Assembly (NCBI RefSeq): GCF_001952855.1
Contig: NZ_LPNO01000001.1
Span: 192,073 to 256,072 of the forward strand
Direction of reading: 5' to 3'
Length of the DNA stretch: 64,000 bases
Source of the DNA: Pseudomonas sp. ATCC PTA-122608
Lineage (GTDB): Bacteria > Pseudomonadota > Gammaproteobacteria > Pseudomonadales > Pseudomonadaceae
The position numbers and the translations under genes are program-made. This document shows, piece by piece, positions 45,008 to 55,190 of this stretch. The notes beneath the pieces are model-generated. The model made no database searches, was not told where the DNA came from, and saw only the letters and a program-made list of their open reading frames with translations. Positions within the stretch are counted from its first letter, which is position 1, and the number at the start of each line of letters is the position of its first letter.

Positions 45008-45655
45008 TTATTGAACGCCGAACTGCTCGCGGTAGGCCTTGACCGCTGGCAAGTGCTGCTTGAGCTGCGGGTCATCTTCCAGGAACTGCAACACCTGGTT
45101 CAGCGACACGATGCTCACCACCGGAATCGCGAAATCACGTTCCACTTCCTGGATCGCCGACAATTCACCGTTGCCGCGCTCCTGGCGGTTCAGCGCGATC
45201 AGCACACCGGCTGCCTTGGCGCCGTCCTGGGAAGCGATGATCTGCATCACTTCGCGAATCGCCGTACCGGCAGTGATCACGTCGTCGATGATCAGCACGT
45301 CGCCCTTGAGCGGCGCGCCCACCAGGCTACCGCCTTCGCCATGGGCTTTGGCTTCCTTGCGGTTGAAGCACCAAGGCAAATCCAGCCCGTGATGTTCAGC
45401 CAACGCCACGGCGGTCGCGGCGGCCAGGGGAATGCCCTTGTAGGCCGGGCCGAACAGCACGTCGAAGGAAATACCGCTTTCAACGATGGCGGCCGCATAG
45501 AAACGACCCAACTGCGCCAGGGCAGAACCCGAGTTGAAAAGGCCGGCATTGAAGAAGTAAGGGCTGGTGCGCCCGGACTTCAGGGTGAACTCACCGAAGC
45601 GCAATACGCCGCGATCGATGGCAAAACGAATGAAATCGCGTTGATACGCCTGCAT
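45008..45655 (-). CDS. pyrE: Orotate phosphoribosyltransferase
   Basis: A 215-residue enzyme joining orotate to PRPP in pyrimidine synthesis. The PRPP-binding motif is [17 protein letters not shown] near residue 120. The N-terminus [20 protein letters not shown] and [18 protein letters not shown] are characteristic. The chosen ATG is the conserved one; a longer frame adds seven residues. It diverges from crc with about 80 bp between start codons. There is no visible leader peptide with a U-tract attenuator of the E. coli type. Confidence 0.96.
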   Translation of the reverse strand: MQAYQRDFIRFAIDRGVLRFGEFTLKSGRTSPYFFNAGLFNSGSALAQLGRFYAAAIVESGISFDVLFGPAYKGIPLAAATAVALAEHHGLDLPWCFNRKEAKAHGEGGSLVGAPLKGDVLIIDDVITAGTAIREVMQIIASQDGAKAAGVLIALNRQERGNGELSAIQEVERDFAIPVVSIVSLNQVLQFLEDDPQLKQHLPAVKAYREQFGVQ

Positions 45656-45737
45656 GAAAAAAGCCTCAGATACCACGGATTTAGCTAATTAGGTAGACGG
45701 CGTGTATCATACACGCACGCGATTTTTGGGGCCATTT

Positions 45738-46517
45738 ATGCGGATCATCAGTGTGAACGTCAATGGTATTCAGGCTGCAGTCGAGCGTGGTTTGCTCAGT
45801 TGGCTGCAAGCCCAGAATGCCGACGTCATCTGCCTGCAGGACACCCGCGCCTCCGCCTTTGAACTGGACGACCCAGCCTTCCAACTGGATGGCTACTTCC
45901 TTTATGCCTGTGATGCCGAAGTTCCCGCCCAAGGCGGCGTGGCTTTGTATTCGCGGTTGCAACCCAAGGCGGTCATCAGCGGCCTCGGCTTCGAGACAGC
46001 CGACCGCTACGGGCGCTACCTGCAAGCCGATTTCGATAAGGTCAGCATCGCGACCTTGCTGCTTCCATCAGGGCAGAATGGCGATGAAGACTTGAACCAG
46101 AAGTTCAAGCTAATGGACGACTTCGCCCGTTATCTGGATAAACAGCGGCGCAAACGTCGCGAGTACATTTACTGTGGCTCGCTGTACGTCGCGCAACAGA
46201 AGCTGGATATCAAGAACTGGCGCGACAGCCAGCAATCACCGGGCTTCCTGGCGCCGGAACGGGCCTGGATGGACGAGATTGTCGGCAATATGGGCTATGT
46301 CGATGCCCTGCGTGAAGTCAGCCGCGAAGGCGACCAGTACAGCTGGTGGCCGGATAACGAACAGGCCGAGATGCTCAACCTCGGCTGGCGTTTTGACTAC
46401 CAGCTGCTGACGCCAGGCCTGCGCCGTTTCGTGCGCAGCGCACGCCTGCCACGCCAGCCGCGCTTCTCGCAGCACGCGCCGCTGATCGTGGACTACGACT
46501 GGACCTTGACCATCTAA
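45738..46517 (+). CDS. crc: Catabolite repression control protein Crc
   Basis: A 259-residue member of the exonuclease III/AP-endonuclease fold that in Pseudomonas acts as partner of Hfq in translational repression of catabolic mRNAs. Several ExoIII catalytic positions are changed: the LQETK motif reads LQDTR (33-37), the GDxN motif reads GSLY (147-150), and the SDHxP motif reads SQHAPL (244-249). That is the pattern expected of Crc and argues against nuclease activity. Length equals that of known Crc. Starts further upstream are rejected. It diverges from pyrE, the usual arrangement, and ends at a terminator. Confidence 0.95.
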   Translation: MRIISVNVNGIQAAVERGLLSWLQAQNADVICLQDTRASAFELDDPAFQLDGYFLYACDAEVPAQGGVALYSRLQPKAVISGLGFETADRYGRYLQADFDKVSIATLLLPSGQNGDEDLNQKFKLMDDFARYLDKQRRKRREYIYCGSLYVAQQKLDIKNWRDSQQSPGFLAPERAWMDEIVGNMGYVDALREVSREGDQYSWWPDNEQAEMLNLGWRFDYQLLTPGLRRFVRSARLPRQPRFSQHAPLIVDYDWTLTI

Positions 46518-46534
46518 GGTCTTTCTCCAGGCAC

Positions 46535-46564
46535 AAAAAAACCGACATCGCTGTCGGTTTTTTT
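46535..46564. terminator. Bidirectional terminator, crc / DUF4870
   Basis: The stem ACCGACA-TCGC-TGTCGGT with A and T tracts of seven lies between two convergent genes. Confidence 0.9.
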
Positions 46565-46575
46565 GTGGGCGGTGG

Positions 46576-46944
46576 TTATTTGATCAACCGCAACGTCCAC
46601 GGATAACGATAAGCCACACCCTTGTTGGCCTTGATGCCCCCAATGATCGTCATCACCACCGCGCCGATCACCAGGACGGTCATCAACACGAAGCCGATCA
46701 CGATAAAACCCAGCAGGAAGCAGACCGCCCAGGCTATGCCCACGGTGATCTGGAAATTCAGCGCTTCCTTGCCCTGATCATCAATGAACGGGTCCGTGTC
46801 CTTCTTCACCTGCCAGAGAATCAAAGGCCCCAGCAGGCTGCCGAACGGGAACATCAAGCCGAAAAACGCCGCGAAGTGACAGAGCATCGCCCACTGGCGA
46901 ACTTCCTTGGACGGTGTCGGCAGCGGAAGTTGACTGTCACTCAT
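46576..46944 (-). CDS. DUF4870 membrane protein
   Basis: A 122-residue inner-membrane protein of the DUF4870 (Tic20-like) family. Membrane segments are at about residues 20-45 (AMLCHFAAFFGLMFPFGSLL) and 70-105 (GIAWAVCFLLGFIVIGFVLM and onward). The signature KKDTDPFIDDQGKEALNFQ lies between them. No function is established. It ends 11 bp before the crc terminator, starts 22 bp after rph, and is probably cotranscribed with rph. Confidence 0.88.
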   Translation of the reverse strand: MSDSQLPLPTPSKEVRQWAMLCHFAAFFGLMFPFGSLLGPLILWQVKKDTDPFIDDQGKEALNFQITVGIAWAVCFLLGFIVIGFVLMTVLVIGAVVMTIIGGIKANKGVAYRYPWTLRLIK

Positions 46945-46966
46945 GGCGTAGCTCCTTGGGGATGAA

Positions 46967-47689
46967 TCAGTCGGCCAGTGCGGCGTTCTGCAGTTCGAAG
47001 ATCTCGGTCATGCCTTTCTGGGCCAATGCCAGCATTGCATTCAGGTCCGCCGGCTGGAATGGCGCGCCTTCGGCGGTACCCTGCACTTCGATGAAACCAC
47101 CAGTGCTGGTCATCACCACGTTCAGGTCGGTCTCGGCAGCCGAATCTTCAAGATAGTCCAGATCCAGCACTGGCTCGCCTTGATACATGCCTACCGATAC
47201 AGCCGCGATCATCTGCTTGAGCGGATCGCCGCCTTTCAGGCCGCCACGCTTCTTGATGACTTTGAGCGCATCGACCAGGGCAACCATGGCGCCGGTGATG
47301 GATGCAGTGCGGGTGCCGCCGTCGGCCTGGATCACGTCGCAGTCGACGTACAGGGTCACGTCGCCCAGCTTGGACATGTCCAGCGCAGCGCGCAGGGAAC
47401 GACCGATCAGGCGCTGGATTTCCAGGGTGCGGCCGCCTTGCTTGCCACGGCTGGCTTCACGCTGGTTACGCTCGCCGGTGGCGCGCGGCAGCATGCCGTA
47501 TTCGGCGGTCAACCAACCCTGGCCCTGGCCCTTGAGGAAACGCGGCACGCCGTTTTCGACGCTAACGGTGCAGATAACCTTGGTATCGCCAAACTCGACC
47601 AGTACAGATCCCTCGGCGTGTTTGGTGTAGTTGCGGGTGATGCGGATCGAGCGGAGCTGATCGGCAGCGCGACCACTTGGACGTTTCAT
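46967..47689 (-). CDS. rph: Ribonuclease PH
   Basis: A 240-residue phosphate-dependent 3'-5' exonuclease that trims tRNA precursors. It starts [20 protein letters not shown], the normal N-terminus. Catalytic and phosphate-binding regions are [20 protein letters not shown] and [18 protein letters not shown]. The C-terminus is complete ([20 protein letters not shown]), unlike the frameshifted E. coli K-12 allele. The longer upstream frame lies in the control region it shares with the divergent yicC. DUF4870 follows on the same strand. Confidence 0.96.
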   Translation of the reverse strand: MKRPSGRAADQLRSIRITRNYTKHAEGSVLVEFGDTKVICTVSVENGVPRFLKGQGQGWLTAEYGMLPRATGERNQREASRGKQGGRTLEIQRLIGRSLRAALDMSKLGDVTLYVDCDVIQADGGTRTASITGAMVALVDALKVIKKRGGLKGGDPLKQMIAAVSVGMYQGEPVLDLDYLEDSAAETDLNVVMTSTGGFIEVQGTAEGAPFQPADLNAMLALAQKGMTEIFELQNAALAD

Positions 47690-47906
47690 AGGGGATACCT
47701 GTACGGAGGACGAAAAACTGCCGAGCATTATAGAGCCGCCAGCCCTGATCGGCACTTCTAAAAAATCCTGTTACAAACCCGGGGCCCGAAGCCACTGTTT
47801 GGGGCCACCCGTCCCGTTGAGCTACAATCCTGCGCCTTCGCAGCCTGTCGGCTCCAATCTACCCATCAGCCCGCCTGTTTGCGGGACTGCATCGCGAGGT
47901 ACCTCC

Positions 47907-49402
<1,496 letters not shown>

Positions 49403-49569
49403 TTGGCTCTTCCCAAAACCGCTGCAAGGGCTTTACATTGGCACTTGTAGCGCGTTTGCGATGGCCTGCGAAAAATCAGCGCTTCCCTAAACGCTGGTGA
49501 TTTTTTAAACTGTTCAGTCCGCTCGCCCAACCGGGCAGCGCGCATATTGCATTCGCTCCGAGGAATACC

Positions 49570-49833
49570 ATGGCCCGCGTAACCGTTGAAGACTGCCTAG
49601 AACACGTGGATAACCGCTTTGAGCTGGTCATGCTCTCTACCAAGCGTGCCCGTCAACTGGCTACTGGCGGCAAAGAGCCTCTGGTCCAGTGGGAAAACGA
49701 CAAGCCTACCGTTGTAGCCCTGCGTGAAATCGCTGAAGGCCTGATGAGCTACGAGTTCATCGCCAACGCCGAAATCGTTGAAGACGAACCGCTGTTTGCA
49801 GCGTTCGAGGACGAGTCCAACGAGGCCGTCTAA
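49570..49833 (+). CDS. rpoZ: RNA polymerase omega subunit
   Basis: An 87-residue omega subunit that helps beta-prime fold and contributes to the ppGpp site of RNA polymerase. The N-terminus [20 protein letters not shown] and core [20 protein letters not shown] are typical, and the acidic tail ([13 protein letters not shown]) is the usual Pseudomonas form. It precedes spoT by 60 bp, so the polymerase subunit and the ppGpp enzyme are made together. Confidence 0.97.
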   Translation: MARVTVEDCLEHVDNRFELVMLSTKRARQLATGGKEPLVQWENDKPTVVALREIAEGLMSYEFIANAEIVEDEPLFAAFEDESNEAV

Positions 49834-49893
49834 GCCTATGCCTGGTCGACGTAGCACGGCGCGGGGTCACAGCCAACGGCAGGAGTTAATACT

Positions 49894-51999
49894 TTGCCGA
49901 GCATAGACGCCCTCGCCGATCGCTTATCGACCTACCTCGGCCCAGACCAGGTCAACCTGGTCCGCCGAGCGTATTTCTACGCCGAACAAGCCCACGACGG
50001 CCAACGCCGCCGCAGTGGCGAGGCGTATGTCACGCATCCTCTTGCCGTGGCAAACATTCTTGCCGACATGCACATGGACCATCAGAGTTTGATGGCCGCG
50101 ATGCTGCATGACGTGATCGAAGACACCGGCATTGCCAAGGAAGCGCTCAGCGCGCAATTTGGCGAAACCGTGGCCGAACTGGTCGACGGGGTCAGCAAAC
50201 TGACCCAGATGAACTTCGAAACCAAGGCTGAAGCCCAGGCGGAAAACTTCCAGAAGATGGCCATGGCCATGGCCCGGGACATCCGCGTGATCCTGGTAAA
50301 GCTGGCCGACCGGCTGCACAACATGCGCACGCTGGAAGTGCTCTCCGGCGAAAAACGCCGGCGCATCGCCAAGGAAACCCTGGAAATCTACGCGCCCATC
50401 GCCAACCGGCTGGGCATGCACGCCATTCGTATCGAATTCGAAGACCTCGGCTTCAAAGCCATGCACCCGATGCGTTCCGCGCGCATTTATCAGGCGGTGA
50501 AACGCGCCCGGGGCAATCGCAAGGAAATCGTCAACAAGATCGAAGAATCCCTGAGCCATTGCCTGGCGATCGATGAGATCGAGGGCGAAGTCAGCGGCCG
50601 GCAGAAACACATCTACGGCATCTACAAGAAGATGCGCGGCAAGCGTCGGGCCTTCAACGAGATCATGGACGTGTACGCGTTCCGGATCATCGTCGACAAG
50701 GTCGATACCTGCTACCGCGTGCTGGGCGCTGTGCATAATTTGTACAAACCCCTGCCGGGGCGCTTCAAGGACTACATCGCGATTCCCAAGGCCAACGGCT
50801 ATCAGTCGCTGCATACCACGCTGTTCGGTATGCACGGGGTGCCGATCGAGATCCAGATCCGCACCCGCGAAATGGAAGAGATGGCCAACAACGGCATCGC
50901 CGCCCATTGGCTGTACAAATCCAGCGGCGACGAGCAGCCGAAAGGTACGCATGCCCGCGCCCGCCAGTGGGTCAAGGGCGTGCTGGAAATGCAGCAACGT
51001 GCCGGCAACTCCCTGGAATTTATCGAAAGCGTGAAGATCGACCTGTTCCCGGACGAGGTCTACGTGTTCACGCCCAAAGGCCGGATCATGGAGCTGCCCA
51101 AAGGCTCCACCGCGGTCGACTTTGCCTACGCGGTGCACACCGACGTGGGTAACAGCTGCATAGCCTGTCGGATCAATCGTCGACTGGCCCCGCTGTCGGA
51201 ACCGCTGCAAAGCGGCTCCACGGTGGAGATCGTCAGCGCACCGGGCGCACGCCCGAACCCGGCCTGGCTCAACTTTGTGGTCACCGGCAAGGCCCGCACC
51301 CACATCCGTCACGCCCTGAAACTGCAGCGCCGCTCCGAGTCCATCAGCCTGGGCGAACGCCTGCTGAACAAGGTACTCAACGGCTTCGACAGCTCCCTGG
51401 ACAAGATCCCGACCGAGCGCGTGCAGGCGATGCTCCACGAGTACCGCCAGGAACTGATCGAAGACTTGCTGGAAGACATCGGCCTGGGCAACCGCATGGC
51501 CTATGTGGTCGCCCGCCGCCTGCTGGGCGAAGGCGAACAGTTGCCAAGCCCCGAAGGCCCGCTGGCGATTCGCGGCACCGAAGGCCTGGTGCTCAGCTAC
51601 GCCAAGTGCTGCACGCCGATCCCGGGTGACCCGATTGTCGGCCATTTGTCCGCCGGCAAAGGCATGGTGGTGCACCTGGACAACTGCCGCAATATCAGTG
51701 AAATCCGCCATAACCCCGAGAAATGCATCCAGCTTTCGTGGGCCAAGGATGTCACCGGCGAATTCAACGTCGAGCTGCGGGTCGAGCTGGAACACCAGCG
51801 CGGCCTGATCGCCCTGCTGGCCAGCAGCGTCAATGCGGCCGACGGCAATATCGAGAAAATCAGCATGGACGAACGCGATGGTCGCATCAGCGTGGTCCAA
51901 CTGGTGGTCAGCGTGCACGACCGCGTGCACCTGGCCCGCGTGATCAAGAAACTGCGCGCCCTGACCGGGGTCATCCGCATCACCCGCATGCGCGCCTAG
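49894..51999 (+). CDS. spoT: Bifunctional (p)ppGpp synthase/hydrolase SpoT
   Basis: A 701-residue alarmone enzyme. Domains in order: HD hydrolase (residues about 25-170) with YVTHPLAVANIL and AAMLHDVIEDTGI intact; synthetase (about 230-345) with YHSLHTTL-type element (here YQSLHTTLFGMHGVPIEIQI); TGS (about 385-445) with VYVFTPKGRIMELPKGSTAV; a helical region; and a C-terminal ACT domain. Both active sites look complete. Translation begins at TTG, 8 nt after AGGAG; no ATG or GTG nearby is as well placed. It lies between rpoZ and ridA. Confidence 0.97.
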   Translation: MPSIDALADRLSTYLGPDQVNLVRRAYFYAEQAHDGQRRRSGEAYVTHPLAVANILADMHMDHQSLMAAMLHDVIEDTGIAKEALSAQFGETVAELVDGVSKLTQMNFETKAEAQAENFQKMAMAMARDIRVILVKLADRLHNMRTLEVLSGEKRRRIAKETLEIYAPIANRLGMHAIRIEFEDLGFKAMHPMRSARIYQAVKRARGNRKEIVNKIEESLSHCLAIDEIEGEVSGRQKHIYGIYKKMRGKRRAFNEIMDVYAFRIIVDKVDTCYRVLGAVHNLYKPLPGRFKDYIAIPKANGYQSLHTTLFGMHGVPIEIQIRTREMEEMANNGIAAHWLYKSSGDEQPKGTHARARQWVKGVLEMQQRAGNSLEFIESVKIDLFPDEVYVFTPKGRIMELPKGSTAVDFAYAVHTDVGNSCIACRINRRLAPLSEPLQSGSTVEIVSAPGARPNPAWLNFVVTGKARTHIRHALKLQRRSESISLGERLLNKVLNGFDSSLDKIPTERVQAMLHEYRQELIEDLLEDIGLGNRMAYVVARRLLGEGEQLPSPEGPLAIRGTEGLVLSYAKCCTPIPGDPIVGHLSAGKGMVVHLDNCRNISEIRHNPEKCIQLSWAKDVTGEFNVELRVELEHQRGLIALLASSVNAADGNIEKISMDERDGRISVVQLVVSVHDRVHLARVIKKLRALTGVIRITRMRA

Positions 52000-52023
52000 C
52001 CCATTCATTACAAGGAGTCATTC

Positions 52024-52404
52024 ATGACCAAGACTGTTATCACCAGCGACAAGGCACCAGCAGCAATCGGTACTTACTCCCAGGCGATCAAGGCGGGCAA
52101 TACCGTCTACATGTCCGGCCAGATTCCACTGGACCCAAAAACCATGGAGCTGGTTGAAGGCTTTGAAGCCCAGACCATCCAGGTCTTCGAAAACCTGAAG
52201 TCGGTTGCCGAAGCTGCAGGCGGTTCGTTCAAGGACATCGTCAAACTGAACATCTTCCTCACCGACCTGAGCCACTTCGCCAAGGTCAACGAGATCATGG
52301 GCAAGTACTTCGAACAGCCGTACCCAGCACGCGCCGCCATCGGCGTTGCCGCCCTGCCAAAGGGCGCGCAGGTTGAGATGGACGCCATTCTGGTCATCGA
52401 ATAA
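52024..52404 (+). CDS. ridA: RidA family deaminase
   Basis: A 126-residue RidA with the archetypal sequence: [20 protein letters not shown] at the N-terminus, [17 protein letters not shown], and the C-terminal [20 protein letters not shown] with the catalytic arginine. It removes reactive enamines from PLP enzymes. It follows spoT by 24 bp in the standard rpoZ-spoT-ridA order and has AAGGAG upstream. It is distinct from the dad-linked copy at 26134, which is shorter and more divergent. Confidence 0.95.
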   Translation: MTKTVITSDKAPAAIGTYSQAIKAGNTVYMSGQIPLDPKTMELVEGFEAQTIQVFENLKSVAEAAGGSFKDIVKLNIFLTDLSHFAKVNEIMGKYFEQPYPARAAIGVAALPKGAQVEMDAILVIE

Positions 52405-52410
52405 AACATC

Positions 52411-52449
52411 CGGCGCAGCGCTTCCACGGGAAGGCTGCGCCGAATTGGT
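52411..52449 (+). terminator. Hairpin terminator after ridA
   Basis: Arms CGGCGCAGC and GCTGCGCCG (extended by CTTCC/GGAAG) close over ACG, followed by AATTGGTTTTT. It separates ridA from the lipoprotein gene. Confidence 0.7.
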
Positions 52450-52467
52450 TTTTGGAAGGATTTCGTA

Positions 52468-53211
52468 ATGCGCAAAGCGCTCGTTGCCTCTTCGTTGCTC
52501 GCCCTGTTGCTCGGCGGCTGCGCCAGCAATCCCGCCGACCTGGATGTGAGCGGCACCTGGATCAACCAGGCCGCCATCGACGCAGCAGCCAAGGGCGGCC
52601 CTTTGCGTGAAGCCCTGCAGAGCTACGGTCCGAACCTCGAATGGGAGGTGAACACCAAAGCGTCTCAGGCACGCTACTACAACGGTTTTGAAGTAGCTGA
52701 AGGCAAGTTGCTGGGTGAAAAATCCGGCGCCTGGAGCGTCGATTTCTACGGCAGCTCCGCCACTGAACTCAAGCGTAAAGGCAAACAACTGCTGCAAGGG
52801 GCCAATGACAACGAGCCCGAGCAGCTATTTGCCCGTGCCAAGGACCCAGCTCCCGAAGGCGCGCCGCTCGGTGCTAACTTCGAGCGCACCCTGTACGCAG
52901 CCTATATGGGCGGCACCTGGAAAATCAGCAGCGGTAATGGCGAAGGCGCGACCGTGCAGTTCCAGGCCAATGGCCAGGTAACCGGCTTGCCCGGCGCTGA
53001 TCAGTACTCGCTGTGCCTGGCGGGCGATTGCGCCTCCATGAGTGGCGGCTACGACAGCATCTGGCTGCAACTGAACGGCCAGGGCAACCCGTGGATCTTT
53101 GCGCGCAAGGGCAAGCAACTGGAGATCTTCCAGGCGATCAACACCGCCCAGGCCGACGAAGTACCCTCGTTTACCCCCGGGCCGCGACAGTGGTTGCTGG
53201 AAAAACAGTGA
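52468..53211 (+). CDS. Lipoprotein of unknown function, first of a tandem pair
   Basis: A 247-residue predicted lipoprotein. The signal peptide ends at the lipobox LLLGGC-AS near residue 18. The mature protein starts with SGTWINQAAIDAAAK, has a beta-rich middle part, two close cysteines in LCLAGDCASM near residue 190, and ends TPGPRQWLLEKQ. I recognise no domain; the overall look suggests a lipocalin-like or beta-sandwich fold, but that is only a guess. The gene at 53372 is a clear paralogue with the same start and end motifs. The start has GGAAGGA. A 100-bp REPIN lies between the copies. Confidence 0.82.
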   Translation: MRKALVASSLLALLLGGCASNPADLDVSGTWINQAAIDAAAKGGPLREALQSYGPNLEWEVNTKASQARYYNGFEVAEGKLLGEKSGAWSVDFYGSSATELKRKGKQLLQGANDNEPEQLFARAKDPAPEGAPLGANFERTLYAAYMGGTWKISSGNGEGATVQFQANGQVTGLPGADQYSLCLAGDCASMSGGYDSIWLQLNGQGNPWIFARKGKQLEIFQAINTAQADEVPSFTPGPRQWLLEKQ

Positions 53212-53234
53212 TACAGAAACAGGCTCCTGCTTTC

Positions 53235-53334
53235 TGTAGGCGCTGGCTTGCTCGCGAAGGACGTCCACGGTAACGGTGGCATCCTGAATTAACGCGGTGT
53301 CTTTGCGTTTTTCGCGAGCAAGCTCGCTCCTACA
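53235..53334. repeat. 100-bp REPIN unit, forward orientation
   Basis: Arms TGTAGGCGCTGGCTTGCTCG (diverged) and the exact complement of TGTAGGAGCGAGCTTGCTCG; the interior contains ACGGTAACGGTGGCATCCTG and GCGTTTTTCGCG. It lies between the two tandem lipoprotein genes. Confidence 0.9.
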
Positions 53335-53371
53335 TTGGGCCCCATTGTTTTTACCGTCCAGGGATTGCCCC

Positions 53372-54106
53372 ATGCGCACATTACTTGTCCTTAGCCTGAT
53401 TCTGCTGGGCGGCTGCACCCATGCGCCGCAGCCAACCGACATCAGCGGACTATGGATCAATCAGGCAGCCATCGATTCGGCTGCCCAAGGCAGGCCCTTG
53501 CTGCGAGCCATTGATGCGCATGGCTTAAATCTGGAATGGAACATCGACACCCGCAGCAACAAGGCGCAAGTCAGCAATGCGTTCGAACTGGGCGAAGGGC
53601 AATTGCAGCAAACGGCGCCGGGTGTATGGACCGTCGACTACAACGGTCATGGCACCGATGAACTGCAATTGGATGGCAACCAACTGATTCAGCAGACCAC
53701 AAAAAATTACGCAGCCCAACGCTTCACCCGCCCCGCCCAACCCGCCGCAGTGGACGCCCAGTGGGGTACGACGTTCAGACGTGCGTTGAACTCGGCCTAT
53801 GTGGGTGGCCAGTGGAAAATCATTGAAGGCCAGGGCACCGGGAACATCGTAGTGTTCAACGCTGACGGCAGCGTATCCGGCCTGGCGCAAAACAACCGGT
53901 ACGAGTTATGCCTGGGAGGCGATTGTGCTACTCAAGGGGCTGGCAATGACACCCTCTACCTGGGCAAGGGCGATGTGGGACACAGCTGGATTTTTGTCCG
54001 CTACGGCAAACAACTGGAGATTCTCCAGGCGATCAATCAGTCGCAACCGGATGAAATCCCACAGCTCACTCCAGGCCCACGCCAATGGCTGCTGGAAAAA
54101 CAGTGA
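53372..54106 (+). CDS. Lipoprotein of unknown function, second of a tandem pair
   Basis: A 244-residue predicted lipoprotein: signal MRTLLVLSLILLGGC-T, with the lipobox cysteine at residue 15. It matches the preceding gene along its whole length: ISGLWINQAAIDSAAQ near the start, NAFELGEGQL, AYVGGQWKI, the cysteine pair in LCLGGDCATQ, and the identical ending TPGPRQWLLEKQ. The two have diverged to roughly half identity by eye, so the duplication is not recent. The only space for a separate promoter is the 37 bp after the REPIN, so transcription probably comes from the first gene. A terminator follows. Confidence 0.82.
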   Translation: MRTLLVLSLILLGGCTHAPQPTDISGLWINQAAIDSAAQGRPLLRAIDAHGLNLEWNIDTRSNKAQVSNAFELGEGQLQQTAPGVWTVDYNGHGTDELQLDGNQLIQQTTKNYAAQRFTRPAQPAAVDAQWGTTFRRALNSAYVGGQWKIIEGQGTGNIVVFNADGSVSGLAQNNRYELCLGGDCATQGAGNDTLYLGKGDVGHSWIFVRYGKQLEILQAINQSQPDEIPQLTPGPRQWLLEKQ

Positions 54107-54111
54107 CGCAA

Positions 54112-54137
54112 AAAAAGGAGCCCTTGGGCTCCTTTTT
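54112..54137. terminator. Bidirectional terminator after the lipoprotein pair
   Basis: Stem AGGAGCCC-TT-GGGCTCCT with A6 and T5 tracts, between convergent genes. Confidence 0.88.
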
Positions 54138-54150
54138 CTTTAGGTCGCGA

Positions 54151-55002
54151 TCAACCTTCAAGAATCGCTGCGTACCCTTCGCGATAACTCGGATACTTCG
54201 GCCCCCAGCCCAACGCCTTCGCCCGGGCGTTACTGCACCGCTTGCTGCCGGCCCGTCGCACGCTGGCGTCTGCGGCCCATTCGGTTACGCCGAGGTACTC
54301 ACGCAGCCAGTCCACCACCTCGGCCAATGGTGCGGGAGCATCGTCGACGCCGATGTAGCAGTTGTCCAGTGCGCCACCCTGCTCCACATGAAGCAACAAA
54401 AACGCCAGCAGGCCTGCTGCATCGTCAACGTGAATCCGGTTGCCATATAAAGGTGGGTCAATCGTCACGCGATAGCCTTCACGCACCTGGGTCGACAACC
54501 GTTCACGGCCCGGCCCATAGATACCGGTAAGGCGCACGACACTGGCGGGAATCCCGCTATCCAACGCCACTTGCTCGGCTTCCAGCATCACTTGTCCGGA
54601 ATAACCGCCCGCCTGGGTCGCGGAGCTTTCGTCGACCCACTCACCGTTCTGCTGCCCATACACACTGCTACTGGACACAAACAGCAAGTGCTTAGGTTCT
54701 TGGCCGTAGTCGTTCAACCATTCCAGCACATGCTGCAACCCTTGCACGTACGCGGCGCGATAGCCTGCTTCGTCGTGATCGGTGGCCGCCGCGCAATACA
54801 CCAGGTAATCCACCCCGCCCACCGGCCAGGTGTCGGGGCAATCTTCTTTGAACAGGTCGCCGGCAATCCCGATCACGCCCCCGGGAAGGCGCGAGACATC
54901 CCGCCGCAGGCCATGAACCTCCCAGCCCTTGGCCAGCAATTGGGTGGCCAGACGGCTACCGACATCGCCGCAACCGGCAATCACCACAGAAGGCGCAGAC
55001 AT
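54151..55002 (-). CDS. NAD(P)-dependent epimerase/dehydratase-like protein (YeeZ-like)
   Basis: A 283-residue extended short-chain dehydrogenase. The nucleotide-binding motif is VVIAGCGDVGSRLATQLLAK, with GxGxxG at residues 9-14. The later catalytic region is FVSSSSVYGQQNGEW with the serine and tyrosine, but the tyrosine-xxx-lysine pair is not canonical (YSGQVMLEAE), a feature of the YeeZ-type group. Substrate unknown. The ATG chosen has GGAG 7 nt upstream; a GTG one codon earlier is less well spaced. It faces the lipoprotein pair and diverges from exbB. Confidence 0.85.
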   Translation of the reverse strand: MSAPSVVIAGCGDVGSRLATQLLAKGWEVHGLRRDVSRLPGGVIGIAGDLFKEDCPDTWPVGGVDYLVYCAAATDHDEAGYRAAYVQGLQHVLEWLNDYGQEPKHLLFVSSSSVYGQQNGEWVDESSATQAGGYSGQVMLEAEQVALDSGIPASVVRLTGIYGPGRERLSTQVREGYRVTIDPPLYGNRIHVDDAAGLLAFLLLHVEQGGALDNCYIGVDDAPAPLAEVVDWLREYLGVTEWAADASVRRAGSKRCSNARAKALGWGPKYPSYREGYAAILEG

Positions 55003-55190
55003 CACAAAACTCCATTCTTAAAGGTCAAGATTAGCCCCCACAGATGACCAGCGGCCAGCAAAACGACAAATAAAGTATCCGTATTGCTTCTGTTAACAAG
55101 AATTACTTGCAATAATAACCGCCCTTTTGTCCTCGACCCGATACGGTCTGGAAGGACACCCACTCATTCTTTCTCTCAGGTCCGGCCAGC

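Noticed and set aside
49924..52008. A 694-codon open frame opposite spoT
   Set aside because: It is an antisense shadow caused by GC-rich codon use; spoT has intact domains on the other strand and the shadow shows no recognisable motif.
55020..55190. Fur box ahead of exbB
   Set aside because: The region is AT-rich, but no stretch reaches a convincing match to the 19-bp consensus by eye; left unassigned.
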